64,000 nucleotides of DNA from Bacillus sp. FJAT-26390 (GTDB taxonomy: Bacteria; Bacillota; Bacilli; Paenibacillales; Paenibacillaceae): assembly GCF_001682865.1 (NCBI RefSeq), contig NZ_MAQX01000035.1, positions 248,001 through 312,000 on the forward strand. Direction: 5' to 3'. How positions within the stretch are numbered: position 1 is the stretch's first letter; every line of letters starts with the position of its first letter. Made by a program: the position numbers and the translations under genes. Positions 23,055-32,612 of this stretch are shown one piece after another. Below the pieces are notes generated by a model. It worked only from the letters and a program-made list of their open reading frames with translations, did not search any database and was not told the origin of the DNA.

Positions 23055-25646
23055 ATGAATCCATCACCCAATCATGTTCTTTTGCAAACAAAAACCGTGC
23101 TTCCCCAATTAAGAAAAAATCTAGTGCCGCGCAGAAGGCTGACGGAGCTGTTGGACCAAGGAACAGAACGCCGTTTGACGACTGTTTGCGCGCCCGCTGG
23201 CTTTGGCAAAACAACGCTGCTCAGCCAGTGGATTGATCAAACAGGCAGCCTTGTTAGCTGGCTTTCTTTAGAAAAAGGAGACAATGATTTAATCCGCTTT
23301 TGGCGATATGTCGTGCAGTCCGTCGCCGCGAGCGCCTCCCCTCATTTGGTTAAGCGAGTCTCGCAGCACTTGCCTCTGCTTCCCGCTGCGTCTATCCATA
23401 CTTTCCTTGATGCATTTATTAACGATCTCTATACGATTGCTCAGCCGGTCGTCCTTGTGTGGGATGATTATCAATATATCGGACTGCCGGACATACACGC
23501 CAGCGTTGCCTATTTTATCGACCAACTTCCGGCGCATATCCGCCTCGTCATCGCTGCCCGCTCCGAGCTGCCTTTCTCCACTGTGAAGTGGACCGCGAAG
23601 GCTGAGCACACCGCGATTGATGTTCGTCAGCTGCAGTTCACGCTGGCAGAAACCGAGGCCTACTATAGCCATACTGCCGCGCTTCCCCTCACTCGCGCGC
23701 AAATGGATGCTTTGTTCGAACGAACGGAGGGCTGGGTTACCGCGCTGCAGCTTATTTCGATCTCGCTTCAATCAGACTCTGATTATGATAGGCTCATCGA
23801 TAGTTTTACAGGGGGCCATCGCGCCGTCGCCGACTATATGTTCCAAGAGGTATTGTCCGAGCTGTCCGAGGAGATGCTGCAATTTCTGCTTCAGACCTCC
23901 ATGCTGGGGCGAATGGATGCTGCGCTTTGCGAGGTTGTTACCAAGAACCAAAACAGCCATCAACTGCTGGAGCAGCTTAAAGCGCGCAACCTCTTCCTTA
24001 TTTCACTGGATGAGCATAACGGCTGGTTTCGGTACCATCATTTATTTGCTGAATTTTTGCAAAATCGGATGAAGCGGCTTCAGCCTAATGAGTGGTTAAC
24101 CTGCAACCGCGCGGCAAGCATAAGCTTCGCATCGCGAGGTTATGTGGTCGAAGCGATCGACCATGCGATAGCCGCCTCTGATTCTGTGCTTACGGAAAGC
24201 CTGCTAGAGAAGCATGCTCCCTACTTGCTCATGCAAGGCGAATTTACGGCGCTGCTGCGATGGCTGGACAGCTTCCCAGAGGATAGGATGAAGCGATCGC
24301 CCGATACGGCGCTGCTTCATGCCTTTGTCCTTATCGTGACCGGACAGTCCGATCGCGCCGAGATGATGATAGAGCGCATTCAGCAGCTGCCTGATCATGA
24401 GCTAGGGCAAGAAATACAGAGCGGGCTGTTATTCGTCAAATCAAATTTGCTGTTTACGAGCGGCCGATTCGAGCAGTGGATAGCCTTTGCAAATGGGGGA
24501 TTAGACGAGATGCTCCCGCAAAGCTCCATCTACTATAATTTCAATTACAACCAGACGGAGCCGCTTGTGCGGCGAACTTCCTTTGGCATGAACGGGACGC
24601 TGACCGCTGCTACCGAGAGCATTGCCCATCTTTTTACAAGCACGCTGAGAAGGCATAACTGGAATGAATCGCTCATCAATCTCTATGTGATGCAATCGCT
24701 ATGCGAGGGCTACTACGAGTGGGATCGGTTAGATGACGCCGCTGCCCTTCTCCCGGTTGTTGAACGAGCCGCGCGCGCAAACCAAACGCCGGGGCTGTAC
24801 ATTCCTAATCAAATCACGCAAGCTATGATTTACATGGCGCAGGGCATGGCGTATTTGGCTCATGATACGATTGATGCAGCCCTTCAAGCCATGACAAGAG
24901 AACGCGAAAGCTTGCACTGGAAGCAGGCGCTGATCGCATGCAAAATCAGGCTTTATCTAAGGGAAGGCAATGTCCCGCTTGCGAGGAAAGAATTGCCTAA
25001 GCTCCATATTTCCGCGAAGGAGCGGCCTGTGCTCAGCCGATGCTACGAATACGTGACGCTCGCGAGGCTGCTCGGCGCCCAGCACAAGGAAGCCGACGCG
25101 CTTCGCGTCCTCTCGCTGCTCAAAGCTCAAGCGGTTAGAGAGAACCAGCTCATAAGCGTGGTGGAAATAACGATACTCGAAGCTTGTCTCACGGAGCAGC
25201 GCGGGCATCGGGCGAGCGCGCTCCGTCTTCTGCACGAGGCGCTGACTATTACCGAGCCTTTTCACTATATAAGAAGCTACGTCGATGAAGGAGCAAGAAT
25301 GCAGGGGTTGCTCCAAAAATATGCAATGCAGCGGTCGCTCGCTCCTGATTCTCCGCTCAATAGCACTGTTGCAAATGAATACGTACAAAGGCTGCTGCAG
25401 CATTTTCCGGGCAGGCTTGAAGAAGCTGCGGAGGCAGCTCCTACCGAGGAGTTAACCCGCAGCGAGCTGGAGCTGCTTAAGCTGATCCGCCAAGGAGCTT
25501 CGAACAGATCAATTGCCCAAACGCTGATGCTCGCAGAGGGAACCGTCAAAGTATACGTCTCCCGCATTTATGCGAAGCTCGGCGTCTCGTCGCGAACGCA
25601 GGCACTGCTGGCGGCACAGAAACTGCAGCTGCTGGACGGGGAATAA
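23055..25646 (+). CDS. LAL-family (MalT-like) ATP-dependent LuxR transcriptional regulator
   Basis: The protein is 863 residues from the ATG at 23055, directly after GGAGGCGTT; the frame is open to 22812 but without a ribosome site. The N-terminal STAND-type ATPase has Walker A APAGFGKTT (about 47-55) and Walker B VVLVWDDYQ (about 130-138). The central TPR/MalT-like helical region (about 330-780) serves as a sensor. A C-terminal LuxR helix-turn-helix (about 795-860) has ELTRSELELLKLI, SNRSIAQTLMLAEGTVKVYVS and KLGVSSRTQAL. Such proteins activate genes after binding an inducer and ATP. It is divergent from the NHL/SLH surface-protein gene and upstream of the beta-propeller gene; either could be a target. 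The inducer is unknown. Confidence 0.88.
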   Translation: MNPSPNHVLLQTKTVLPQLRKNLVPRRRLTELLDQGTERRLTTVCAPAGFGKTTLLSQWIDQTGSLVSWLSLEKGDNDLIRFWRYVVQSVAASASPHLVKRVSQHLPLLPAASIHTFLDAFINDLYTIAQPVVLVWDDYQYIGLPDIHASVAYFIDQLPAHIRLVIAARSELPFSTVKWTAKAEHTAIDVRQLQFTLAETEAYYSHTAALPLTRAQMDALFERTEGWVTALQLISISLQSDSDYDRLIDSFTGGHRAVADYMFQEVLSELSEEMLQFLLQTSMLGRMDAALCEVVTKNQNSHQLLEQLKARNLFLISLDEHNGWFRYHHLFAEFLQNRMKRLQPNEWLTCNRAASISFASRGYVVEAIDHAIAASDSVLTESLLEKHAPYLLMQGEFTALLRWLDSFPEDRMKRSPDTALLHAFVLIVTGQSDRAEMMIERIQQLPDHELGQEIQSGLLFVKSNLLFTSGRFEQWIAFANGGLDEMLPQSSIYYNFNYNQTEPLVRRTSFGMNGTLTAATESIAHLFTSTLRRHNWNESLINLYVMQSLCEGYYEWDRLDDAAALLPVVERAARANQTPGLYIPNQITQAMIYMAQGMAYLAHDTIDAALQAMTRERESLHWKQALIACKIRLYLREGNVPLARKELPKLHISAKERPVLSRCYEYVTLARLLGAQHKEADALRVLSLLKAQAVRENQLISVVEITILEACLTEQRGHRASALRLLHEALTITEPFHYIRSYVDEGARMQGLLQKYAMQRSLAPDSPLNSTVANEYVQRLLQHFPGRLEEAAEAAPTEELTRSELELLKLIRQGASNRSIAQTLMLAEGTVKVYVSRIYAKLGVSSRTQALLAAQKLQLLDGE

Positions 25647-25716
25647 TTTTACACAAATGACCTTCATTTCGCGCAACTATAACCGCAATCCTTTCGTTAA
25701 GGAGGGTAACCAAATC

Positions 25717-25752
25717 TTGCTAGATAACTGCATCATCAAAAATAAGAAATAG
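25717..25752 (+). CDS. Possible 11-residue leader peptide
   Basis: A TTG start at 25717 lies 10 bp after GGAGGG (25701-25706). It encodes MLDNCIIKNKK, and the TAG stop merges with the AGGAGG ribosome site of the next gene. Translation could affect ribosome loading on that gene. The start is weak and this may be chance. Confidence 0.25.
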   Translation: MLDNCIIKNKK

Positions 25753-25763
25753 GAGGGTTATTC

Positions 25764-28208
25764 ATGCGAAAAAAAGCGGCTGCTGCGCTGCTTCTAGCTG
25801 CGTTATTGCTTCTCGCTCCCGCGGCCGGGGGGCCGTTCCTGAAGCAGGTTTCCGCGGATTCTGATATTCAGCTTGTCGTACGGGGCACAAAGCTAGCTTT
25901 ATCTACCCATGCTTTTATCGAGAATGGCAATACCGTTGTTCCATTGCGGGAAATTTCGGAAGGTTTAGGAGCAGAGGTCAGCTACCAAACCGGAACAAAT
26001 GGTCAGCAAATGATTACGCTCAAGCGCGATGATCGAACTGCTTCTCTCACAATCGACTCTGCCTTAATGACCGCAAACGGCAAGAGCATTCGATTAGAAG
26101 CACCCGCCCGCCTCTATCGCGACGTTACAATGGTTCCGCTCCGTGCCATCTCCGAAGCGCTAGGCGCTGTCGTAGCTTGGGATGCTGTCAATCGGATCAT
26201 AACGATTGACGATCCGCTGCAGCTGCCGACGATTGGCTCTGAAGAGAAACTCCGCGAGCTAATGGGAGCAAGTAACGCCCAGGGCGGACAGCTTAATAAG
26301 ATCGGAATACTAGCAGGTCAAAACGAGATTGTCGATAACGCAGCCCCCGCCTCGGAGGAGTCCAAAAGCGATGGCGACTATTCTCAAACGAATGTACAAG
26401 TTGGCGGAGTAGATGAGGCGGACTGGGCCAAAACGGATGGCCGCTTCATCTATCAGCTTAGCGGATCGCGCGTGCTCATTACCGATATTGCTGATCCTGC
26501 TAAGCCGAAGCTTGCAGCAACGGTTGCATATGCGGCGAAGGACGGCTTCACGCCACTAGAATTTTATGTCGATGACAACCGTTTAGTCGTCATTGGCCAT
26601 CATCAAGTCAGACTGCCCAATAATGCGGATACCGGCACTACGCCAGCTGCAAGCGGCAATGTCGCAAGCAAGGAGAGCGGCACGGCTGCCTCAACCGCCT
26701 CTGAGGCAAAAAGAGGGTTATGGATGCCCGTACCGATGCGCTATTCGGTAAAAACGCTTATCTACGAGCTGAATGAAGCGGGTCAGCCGAAGCTTATGCG
26801 CGAGATCGAGCAGGAAGGCAGCTACGGCTCCTCGCGTAAAATCGGCAGCGCTTTGTATATTGTGACCAACAAGAACAACTATGCTTACCCGTTGTACGAT
26901 AAACAGAGCGGCGGCGATGCTGCGAAAGATCAATACGCCCTCTCCTTTCAACCCGTGTATAGCGATTCGGCGGTGTCTAGCGAGCAAAAATCACTGCCTC
27001 TTGATTCGATTCGCTATTTCCCTGATTCACCCGATCCGAATATGATGCTCGTCGGAGCAATCGACCTTGATGCCGCTGATCAGCCTTTGCAATTATCAGC
27101 TTATCTCGGTTCAAGCGAGACGATTTACGCCTCTGAAAAACATTTATACGTTGCCATATCCAAATATACAGCGAAGGATGGCACCTATAAGCAGGAGACG
27201 CAAATTCACAAATTCCGCCTTGACCAAGGACGAATCGTCTATATTGGCGAAGGGTCGGTTCCCGGCACTATTTTAAACCAGTTCTCGATGGATGAGCATG
27301 AGGGCTTCTTCCGAATTGCATTGACGAAGGACGGCATGCTCGCAAACGGCAAAGAAGGCTCAACCAACAACCTCTACGTGCTGGATGAGAAGCTTAACAC
27401 GGTCGGGAAGCTGGAGGGCTTGGCGCCAGGCGAGCGCATTTACTCCGTCCGCTTCATGGGCGGCCGCGCTTATATGGTTACCTTCCGCAACATTGATCCG
27501 CTGTTCGTCATTAATCTGAATAACCCGGTTAAACCTACGGTGCTCGGGCAGCTGAAAATTCCCGGCTACAGCGACTACTTGCATCCTTATGACGAGAACC
27601 ATATCATCGGCTTCGGCAAGGAAACGATCGAGCTCCCTTCCAAAGGAATGAGCGCTGATGAGACGACCGCTTTTTACCAAGGGATGAAGATCGCCCTGTT
27701 CGACGTCTCGGACGTTAACCGCCCTAAGGAAAAGTTTAAAGAAATCATCGGTGATCGCGGCACGAATTCCGAGCTTTTGCAGGATCATAAGGCATTGCTC
27801 TTCTCCAAGGAAAAAGGGCTGCTGGCGTTTCCGGTAGAGCTTCAGGAAATTAAGAACAAAGCGACGCTTAAGCCTGCCGATTCGCTCTCTTACGGTGAAT
27901 TCACGTATCAAGGAGCCTATGTCTATGGCATTGACTTGCAGAAGGGCTTTACGCTGCGCAGCCGGATTACTCATTTGACAGCAGAAGATCTCGCGAAGAG
28001 CGGGCAATACGGCTTCGATTACGAAAAAGCCGTTCGGCGCATTCTCTATTCGGGAGATACGCTCTATACGCTGTCTGATCGTATGCTCAAAGCAAACAAT
28101 CTAACTACGTTAAAAGAAAGCGGCTCGCTCACCTATCCGGCTAAGCCCGAGGAAAGCACGGTATATCCGGACGGCCGGCTGGTGCAGCCATTGATGGTTG
28201 CCGAATAA
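25764..28208 (+). CDS. Secreted beta-propeller protein with copper-amine-oxidase-like N-terminal domain
   Basis: The protein is 814 residues, with AGGAGG 9 bp before the ATG. A signal peptide (about 1-30) precedes a copper amine oxidase-like 'stalk' domain (about 33-150) with two VPLREISEGLGA/VPLRAISEALGA repeats. The rest is a 'beta propeller' domain of secreted bacterial proteins, marked by NVQVGGVDEADWAKTDG (about 210-226). A low-complexity Ser/Ala/Thr segment (about 285-310) interrupts it. Enzymatic motifs are not visible; a scaffold or surface-binding role is likely. It follows the LAL regulator by 117 bp and may be read with it, then ends at a strong terminator. Confidence 0.85.
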   Translation: MRKKAAAALLLAALLLLAPAAGGPFLKQVSADSDIQLVVRGTKLALSTHAFIENGNTVVPLREISEGLGAEVSYQTGTNGQQMITLKRDDRTASLTIDSALMTANGKSIRLEAPARLYRDVTMVPLRAISEALGAVVAWDAVNRIITIDDPLQLPTIGSEEKLRELMGASNAQGGQLNKIGILAGQNEIVDNAAPASEESKSDGDYSQTNVQVGGVDEADWAKTDGRFIYQLSGSRVLITDIADPAKPKLAATVAYAAKDGFTPLEFYVDDNRLVVIGHHQVRLPNNADTGTTPAASGNVASKESGTAASTASEAKRGLWMPVPMRYSVKTLIYELNEAGQPKLMREIEQEGSYGSSRKIGSALYIVTNKNNYAYPLYDKQSGGDAAKDQYALSFQPVYSDSAVSSEQKSLPLDSIRYFPDSPDPNMMLVGAIDLDAADQPLQLSAYLGSSETIYASEKHLYVAISKYTAKDGTYKQETQIHKFRLDQGRIVYIGEGSVPGTILNQFSMDEHEGFFRIALTKDGMLANGKEGSTNNLYVLDEKLNTVGKLEGLAPGERIYSVRFMGGRAYMVTFRNIDPLFVINLNNPVKPTVLGQLKIPGYSDYLHPYDENHIIGFGKETIELPSKGMSADETTAFYQGMKIALFDVSDVNRPKEKFKEIIGDRGTNSELLQDHKALLFSKEKGLLAFPVELQEIKNKATLKPADSLSYGEFTYQGAYVYGIDLQKGFTLRSRITHLTAEDLAKSGQYGFDYEKAVRRILYSGDTLYTLSDRMLKANNLTTLKESGSLTYPAKPEESTVYPDGRLVQPLMVAE

Positions 28209-28237
28209 CCTGCATCTTCGAAATCTGTCCATTAAGC

Positions 28238-28286
28238 AAAAGATCGCCTTCGTCTTCCCTAAGGGTAGAACATGGGCGATCTTTTA
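28238..28286 (+). terminator. Terminator of the beta-propeller protein gene
   Basis: Stem AAAAGATCGCC/GGCGATCTTTT (28238-28248 with 28275-28285), with an internal CCCTAAGGG hairpin, ends in TTTT on the plus strand. It lies 30 bp after the stop. Confidence 0.75.
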
Positions 28287-28417
28287 CTACTCTGAATATG
28301 AAAAACAGCCCATTATGTAACAATATCTCCCAAATTTCAGCTTTTTGTATAAAACCTCCAATAATCGCTATGAATTTGCTACACTAATAAAAAATGATCA
28401 ATAAGAGGATGATGACG

Positions 28418-29383
28418 ATGTCAGATCATAACGACCGCGATGAGCTCGCCGATCGCCGTCGCAATAAGCTGAAAGTGCTTCATTTTGATGCAAACGGCAA
28501 AGATTTAATTGAATCCGAGAAACCGGACGAAACTTTCGCTGATGTAGGCGGACTTGAAGAAGTGAAGAAAAAAATTCGCATGAACTTTATTTTGCCGCTG
28601 AAGCAGCCTGAGCTGTTTGCTGCCTATGGCAAAGAAGCGGGCGGAAGCCTGCTGCTGTACGGCCCTCCCGGCTGCGGCAAAACCTTTCTGGCTAGAGCGG
28701 TAGCCGGAGAGATTGATGCGAACTTCATGCACATTGAGCTGCAAGCTATTCTTGGCATGTACGTTGGGCAAAGCGAAAACAATTTGCACGATATTTTCGA
28801 GAAAGCGCGAGAAAATAAGCCCTGTGTCATCTTTATAGACGAGCTTGACGCGATGGGCGGCAGCCGCAACCAGATGCGTCAGCATCATGACCGCATCTTG
28901 GTCAATCAGCTGCTGATGGAGCTTGACGGGCTTCGCACGTTTAACGATCAAGTATTTGTCATTGGCGCGACGAACACGCCTTGGTACCTCGATTCAGCGC
29001 TGCGCAGGCCCGGTCGGTTTAACCATATGATCTTTGTACCGCCGCCGGAAGAAAACGAACGGGAATCGATTTTGCGGCTGAAGCTTGCAGGCAAACCGCT
29101 TGCGACGCTTGATCTGAGCAAAATATCAAAGGAAACAAAACATTTCTCAGGCGCTGATTTGGAGCAAATCGTGAAGGATGCCGTTGAAGAGGCCTTGGAG
29201 AGAACGCTGGAATCCGGTGTCATCGAGCCGATCTCGCAGGATGATTTGAAGAAAGCGTCCAAGCAGCGGAAAGCCACTACGCTTGACTGGTTTGCCACTG
29301 CCAAAAACTACGCAACCTTCAGTGATGTCAACCAAGACTATCAAATCGTACTCGATTATATGAAAAAAAACAGTTTGAAATAA
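28418..29383 (+). CDS. AAA+ ATPase (single CDC48/FtsH-type module)
   Basis: The protein is 321 residues from the ATG at 28418, which has AAGAGG 9 bp upstream; in-frame ATGs at 28394-28409 do not. A short polar N-terminus precedes a classic AAA domain: FADVGGLEEVKKKI (about 40-53), Walker A GPPGCGKT (about 84-91), pore-loop-like GMYVGQSE, Walker B CVIFIDELDA (about 136-145), sensor-1 GATNTP and arginine-finger region ALRRPGRF. A helical lid has HFSGADLEQIVKDA. Such modules remodel or unfold protein substrates. It has no protease or N-terminal adaptor domain. The TPR membrane protein gene begins 27 bp later and probably encodes its partner. Confidence 0.85.
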   Translation: MSDHNDRDELADRRRNKLKVLHFDANGKDLIESEKPDETFADVGGLEEVKKKIRMNFILPLKQPELFAAYGKEAGGSLLLYGPPGCGKTFLARAVAGEIDANFMHIELQAILGMYVGQSENNLHDIFEKARENKPCVIFIDELDAMGGSRNQMRQHHDRILVNQLLMELDGLRTFNDQVFVIGATNTPWYLDSALRRPGRFNHMIFVPPPEENERESILRLKLAGKPLATLDLSKISKETKHFSGADLEQIVKDAVEEALERTLESGVIEPISQDDLKKASKQRKATTLDWFATAKNYATFSDVNQDYQIVLDYMKKNSLK

Positions 29384-29410
29384 TCGACTAATAGCGAGGT
29401 AGGCATATCT

Positions 29411-30283
29411 ATGATAGAGACGGCTATAAGCAGTCAGCGTTATGATCGCATTACACAGCTGATGCAGTGGAGCAAGTATAAAGAAGCATCCGAGGAGGCG
29501 CTCCAGCTTATTCGGGAAATGCCGGAAGATCCGGATGCCTACGCGCTGCTTGGACATGTATGCTTTCGAATGGAAAACTTTGACCACGCCCTTCGCTGGT
29601 CCGGCGAGGCGCTTAAGCGTGATCCGGAAAACGGGCTGGCATGGTTCGTTAGAGCCAATTCCTATTACGCGATGGAGCAGTGGGCCGATTCCTTGCAAGC
29701 AGTTGACGACGCACAGCGAATCGATCCCTATGAGCCGCACTATTTTTTCTTGCGCGCTAATATAAGCAACAAAAAAGGGAGATTTGAAGAAGCTAGAGAC
29801 TACCTGTTGAAAGGTCTTGAGATTTCGCCTGAGAATCCGCTTTATCTGGCTAACCTAAGCTATAACGAAGCTCTGCTGCAAAATTTCCCCGAATCCAGAC
29901 GGCTGTCGAACATCGCCTTGCGCCTTGAGGTAGAGTCGGATTTGGTTTATTTGTATCTGGCTTGGTCCGCCGAAAGGCGGAATGATTATGACGATTATCT
30001 GCTCATGCTCAAAAACGCCATCAGGCTAGATCCGGATAACAAGCAAATTCGCGAGGAATTTCTGAAAGGGCTCCAAAAAAATTATAAATTTTATCGTATT
30101 ATGCTTCTGCCAGGCAATCTGATTAAGAAAATGAAGCCGTGGCAAATTTTCCTCAGCTGGATCTTTCTTTGGCTCTTGTTTAAACCGCTCGTCATCCTAT
30201 TTATCGTCCTATATATCATTACCCACTGGGTTACCAAGCTTCTTGTTCATGTCAAAGTGTATGGCTGGACGCGCCGAAGATAA
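29411..30283 (+). CDS. TPR-repeat protein with C-terminal membrane anchor
   Basis: The protein is 290 residues with GAGGTAGG before the ATG. About five tetratricopeptide-like repeats (about 15-215) show the pattern YALLGHVCFRMENFDHAL and AWFVRANSYYAMEQW. A hydrophobic stretch (about 238-275) forms one or two membrane helices, followed by a basic tail. Repeats would face the cytoplasm. It is the second gene of a two-gene unit with the AAA+ ATPase, so it may bring ATPase or substrates to the membrane. The pairing is inferred from order and spacing. Confidence 0.75.
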   Translation: MIETAISSQRYDRITQLMQWSKYKEASEEALQLIREMPEDPDAYALLGHVCFRMENFDHALRWSGEALKRDPENGLAWFVRANSYYAMEQWADSLQAVDDAQRIDPYEPHYFFLRANISNKKGRFEEARDYLLKGLEISPENPLYLANLSYNEALLQNFPESRRLSNIALRLEVESDLVYLYLAWSAERRNDYDDYLLMLKNAIRLDPDNKQIREEFLKGLQKNYKFYRIMLLPGNLIKKMKPWQIFLSWIFLWLLFKPLVILFIVLYIITHWVTKLLVHVKVYGWTRRR

Positions 30284-30296
30284 GCCGCACAATAGC

Positions 30297-30346
30297 AAAA
30301 AGACGTCTTTACGGCCTTCATGGACCGTATAAGACGTCTTTTCTTT
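30297..30346 (+). terminator. Terminator of the AAA+/TPR operon
   Basis: A long stem, AAAAGACGTCTT plus ACGG with its complement (30297-30314 and 30325-30342), runs into TTTTCTTTT. It can act on both strands, as the SLH gene ends at 30366 from the other side. Confidence 0.8.
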
Positions 30347-30365
30347 TGTGATGCCTATTCTCGTG

Positions 30366-31388
30366 CTATTCCAATGCTTTGTCTAATCGTCCGATTGTAA
30401 TGTAAGCTTGCTGGCGCGTATACGTGCCTTTTGGGCTGAAGTTTTTACTGTCCGTTCCTTTCATGATCCCGAACATAAATACAAAATCAACGCCCGGCTT
30501 CGCCCAGCTCGCGATGCTGCTGCTGTCAGCAAATGCCGAAGCATCTACTTCCGTTTCATAGCCCAGCACCTCTGCCGTATTCGTGAGCATAATAGCCGCT
30601 TCTTGTCTGGTGATGCTGCCGTTAGGATCAAACTTTCCATTTCCTTTGCCATTAACGATCCCCATCAAATTAGCAGCAATAACTTCTTTAATCGCTGTAT
30701 CCGTGAATGGATTGTCGGCAAGGCTAACCTCATTTTCCAACAAGATTTCATCGATGGTTTGCCCTGTCTTGACCTCTAGCAGTTTAATAATGATTTTCGA
30801 AAAATCAGCTCGTGTAATTTTTTGTTTATAGTTTGTACGCAGCTCAGTCGGTACGAGCCCGGCAGCAATGGCTTCATCCACCTCAGCTTTTGCCCAAGCA
30901 TCAGGCTGGTCCGTTGTAACCGCACCTTTTTCAGCCTTGAAATAATAAATCGTTGTATTCTCTGTTGCCTCATCCCATATGAACAATTCATAGTAAGGCA
31001 GCCCGTAAGAGAAATTCACGGTCACGGTCGTATTTGCCTTCAGGTCATTCGTTCTTACCTCTTTGCCATTAATCGTCCAAGGCAATTCGTTTCTGACCAT
31101 AATACCGTCCTTCAAAATGTAGCCCGACACGCTAGCTTTCATATCAACCTTCGGCGTGAAAGTTAAAACTGTATTTTCCGGTACGATAGTAGCTGTAATT
31201 TCTAAATCCTTGTAAATATCTCCAAAATCGTCAAGTGTGATCTTTTCCTTTACTTCACCCGACTGTTTGGACACAGAAAACGTATAGTTTTCCTTAGGAA
31301 TTTCGGCTGCTGCAGCCGGAATAGCGAATGAAACCGCCATTAAACATACTGTAAGCAAAAATACAAAAGCTTTGTTACCTTTCTTCAT
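30366..31388 (-). CDS. Small SLH-domain surface protein
   Basis: The protein is 340 residues with a signal peptide ending in AIPAAAAE (about residue 28). The first ~150 residues form a beta-rich domain of unknown type. The rest consists of three SLH repeats (about 160-335): AWAKAEVDEAIAAGLVP, then KITRADFSKIIIKLL, GNGKFDPNGSITRQEAAIM, and a third with KNFSPKGTYTRQQAYI. SLH repeats anchor proteins to secondary cell-wall polymer. No catalytic motif is seen. It is divergent from the esterase gene and has its own promoter region. Confidence 0.8.
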   Translation of the reverse strand: MKKGNKAFVFLLTVCLMAVSFAIPAAAAEIPKENYTFSVSKQSGEVKEKITLDDFGDIYKDLEITATIVPENTVLTFTPKVDMKASVSGYILKDGIMVRNELPWTINGKEVRTNDLKANTTVTVNFSYGLPYYELFIWDEATENTTIYYFKAEKGAVTTDQPDAWAKAEVDEAIAAGLVPTELRTNYKQKITRADFSKIIIKLLEVKTGQTIDEILLENEVSLADNPFTDTAIKEVIAANLMGIVNGKGNGKFDPNGSITRQEAAIMLTNTAEVLGYETEVDASAFADSSSIASWAKPGVDFVFMFGIMKGTDSKNFSPKGTYTRQQAYITIGRLDKALE

Positions 31389-31586
31389 GCCTTAACCTCC
31401 AAATAAAATGAATAGTACTTCCAAATTAATAATTCAACAAAAGATCCAGCATTCCCTTTTTTCCCCTACATATTTCCAAACATTTATGGCTCAAAAATCA
31501 GGGTTGCGCTTTCATAGCGCAATTGTTATCATCATCCTAGCTTTGAGCACCAGCATAAAAACTCTATTAAAAAGGCGGTTAGTAAA

Positions 31587-32552
31587 ATGGCACAGCCCTA
31601 TGATTTGCCCCTTGATCAATTGCGGGAATATAAGCCGGCCCTGACGCGTCGAGCGGATTTTGATGATTTCTGGACCGCGACGCTAGCCGAATTAGCCGCA
31701 GTACCGCTTGCTTATGAGCGCTCTGAACTGAACTATCCGGTTAAAGGCTTAAAGGTTTACCGCGTGTTCTACCAAGGCTTTAATGATGCGAAAATCGAAG
31801 CGATTCTCGCTTTGCCCGAACAGGCGGAGCCGCTCCCGGGCATCGTCTCTTACCACGGCTATAATTGGTGCGTTGATGGGGATATTCATGATACGGTTAA
31901 CCTTGCTTTGAAGGGCTATGCCGTACTGAAAATGTTCTGCCGAGGCCAGCATGGCGAGAGCGAGGACAATGTTGTTTCATCTAACGGCCATGTAGCCGGT
32001 TGGATGGCGAAGGGCATCCAGAACAAAGAGGAGTATTATTACCGGGCCGTCTACATGGATGCGGTGCGCGCCATTGAAGTATTAGCCGCTATGCCCGAGG
32101 TTGATGCCAGCCGAATCGCCGTAACCGGCGGCAGCCAAGGCGGGGCGATTACGCTGGCGGCAGCCGCCCTATCGGATGTGCCTAAGCTGGCGGTTGCCGA
32201 TCACCCGTACCTCTCGCATTTTGAGCGCGCAATTGACGTGACGCCGCGCGGACCTTACAGCGAGTTGAACGACTACTTCCGCCGCCACTCCGGCAGCCCT
32301 TTGATCGAAGCTAACGCGAAGGACACGTTAACCTATTTCGATATTATGAATTTGGCTCCGCGCATTCGCTGCTACTCTTGGCTGACGATCGGGCTCGTCG
32401 ACGATATTACGCCTCCATCCACCGTCTTTGCCGTTTACAACCATTTGGCATGCGAGAAGGACATCGCTGTCTATCGCTACTTCGGGCATGAGCTTGTGCC
32501 TGGCTCCATTGCGCCGCGCCTGCAATTATTTATAGATTATTTGCAAAAATAA
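31587..32552 (+). CDS. cah: Cephalosporin-C deacetylase / acetylxylan esterase (CE7)
   Basis: The protein is 321 residues, the usual length of carbohydrate esterase family 7. The sequence closely follows the pattern of Bacillus subtilis Cah: start YDLPLDQLREYKP, RGQ motif (CRGQHG, about 115-120), nucleophile GGSQGG (Ser about 182), acid in GLVDDITPP (about 270) and His in YFGHE (about 299). It removes acetyl groups from xylooligosaccharides or cephalosporin C; CE7 enzymes are usually intracellular hexamers, and no signal peptide is present here. It stands alone, with a terminator shared with the convergent pncB gene. Confidence 0.92.
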   Translation: MAQPYDLPLDQLREYKPALTRRADFDDFWTATLAELAAVPLAYERSELNYPVKGLKVYRVFYQGFNDAKIEAILALPEQAEPLPGIVSYHGYNWCVDGDIHDTVNLALKGYAVLKMFCRGQHGESEDNVVSSNGHVAGWMAKGIQNKEEYYYRAVYMDAVRAIEVLAAMPEVDASRIAVTGGSQGGAITLAAAALSDVPKLAVADHPYLSHFERAIDVTPRGPYSELNDYFRRHSGSPLIEANAKDTLTYFDIMNLAPRIRCYSWLTIGLVDDITPPSTVFAVYNHLACEKDIAVYRYFGHELVPGSIAPRLQLFIDYLQK

Positions 32553-32567
32553 AGCCGTAAAAACGCC

Positions 32568-32608
32568 AAAGGACACCTGTACACGCCCCCCGTGCGCAAG
32601 TGTCCTTT
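32568..32608 (+). terminator. Shared terminator between cah and pncB
   Basis: Stem AAAGGACAC/GTGTCCTTT (32568-32576 with 32600-32608) around a GC-rich loop; TTTGTTATT follows on the plus strand. It lies between convergent stop codons and likely serves both. Confidence 0.75.
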
Positions 32609-32612
32609 GTTA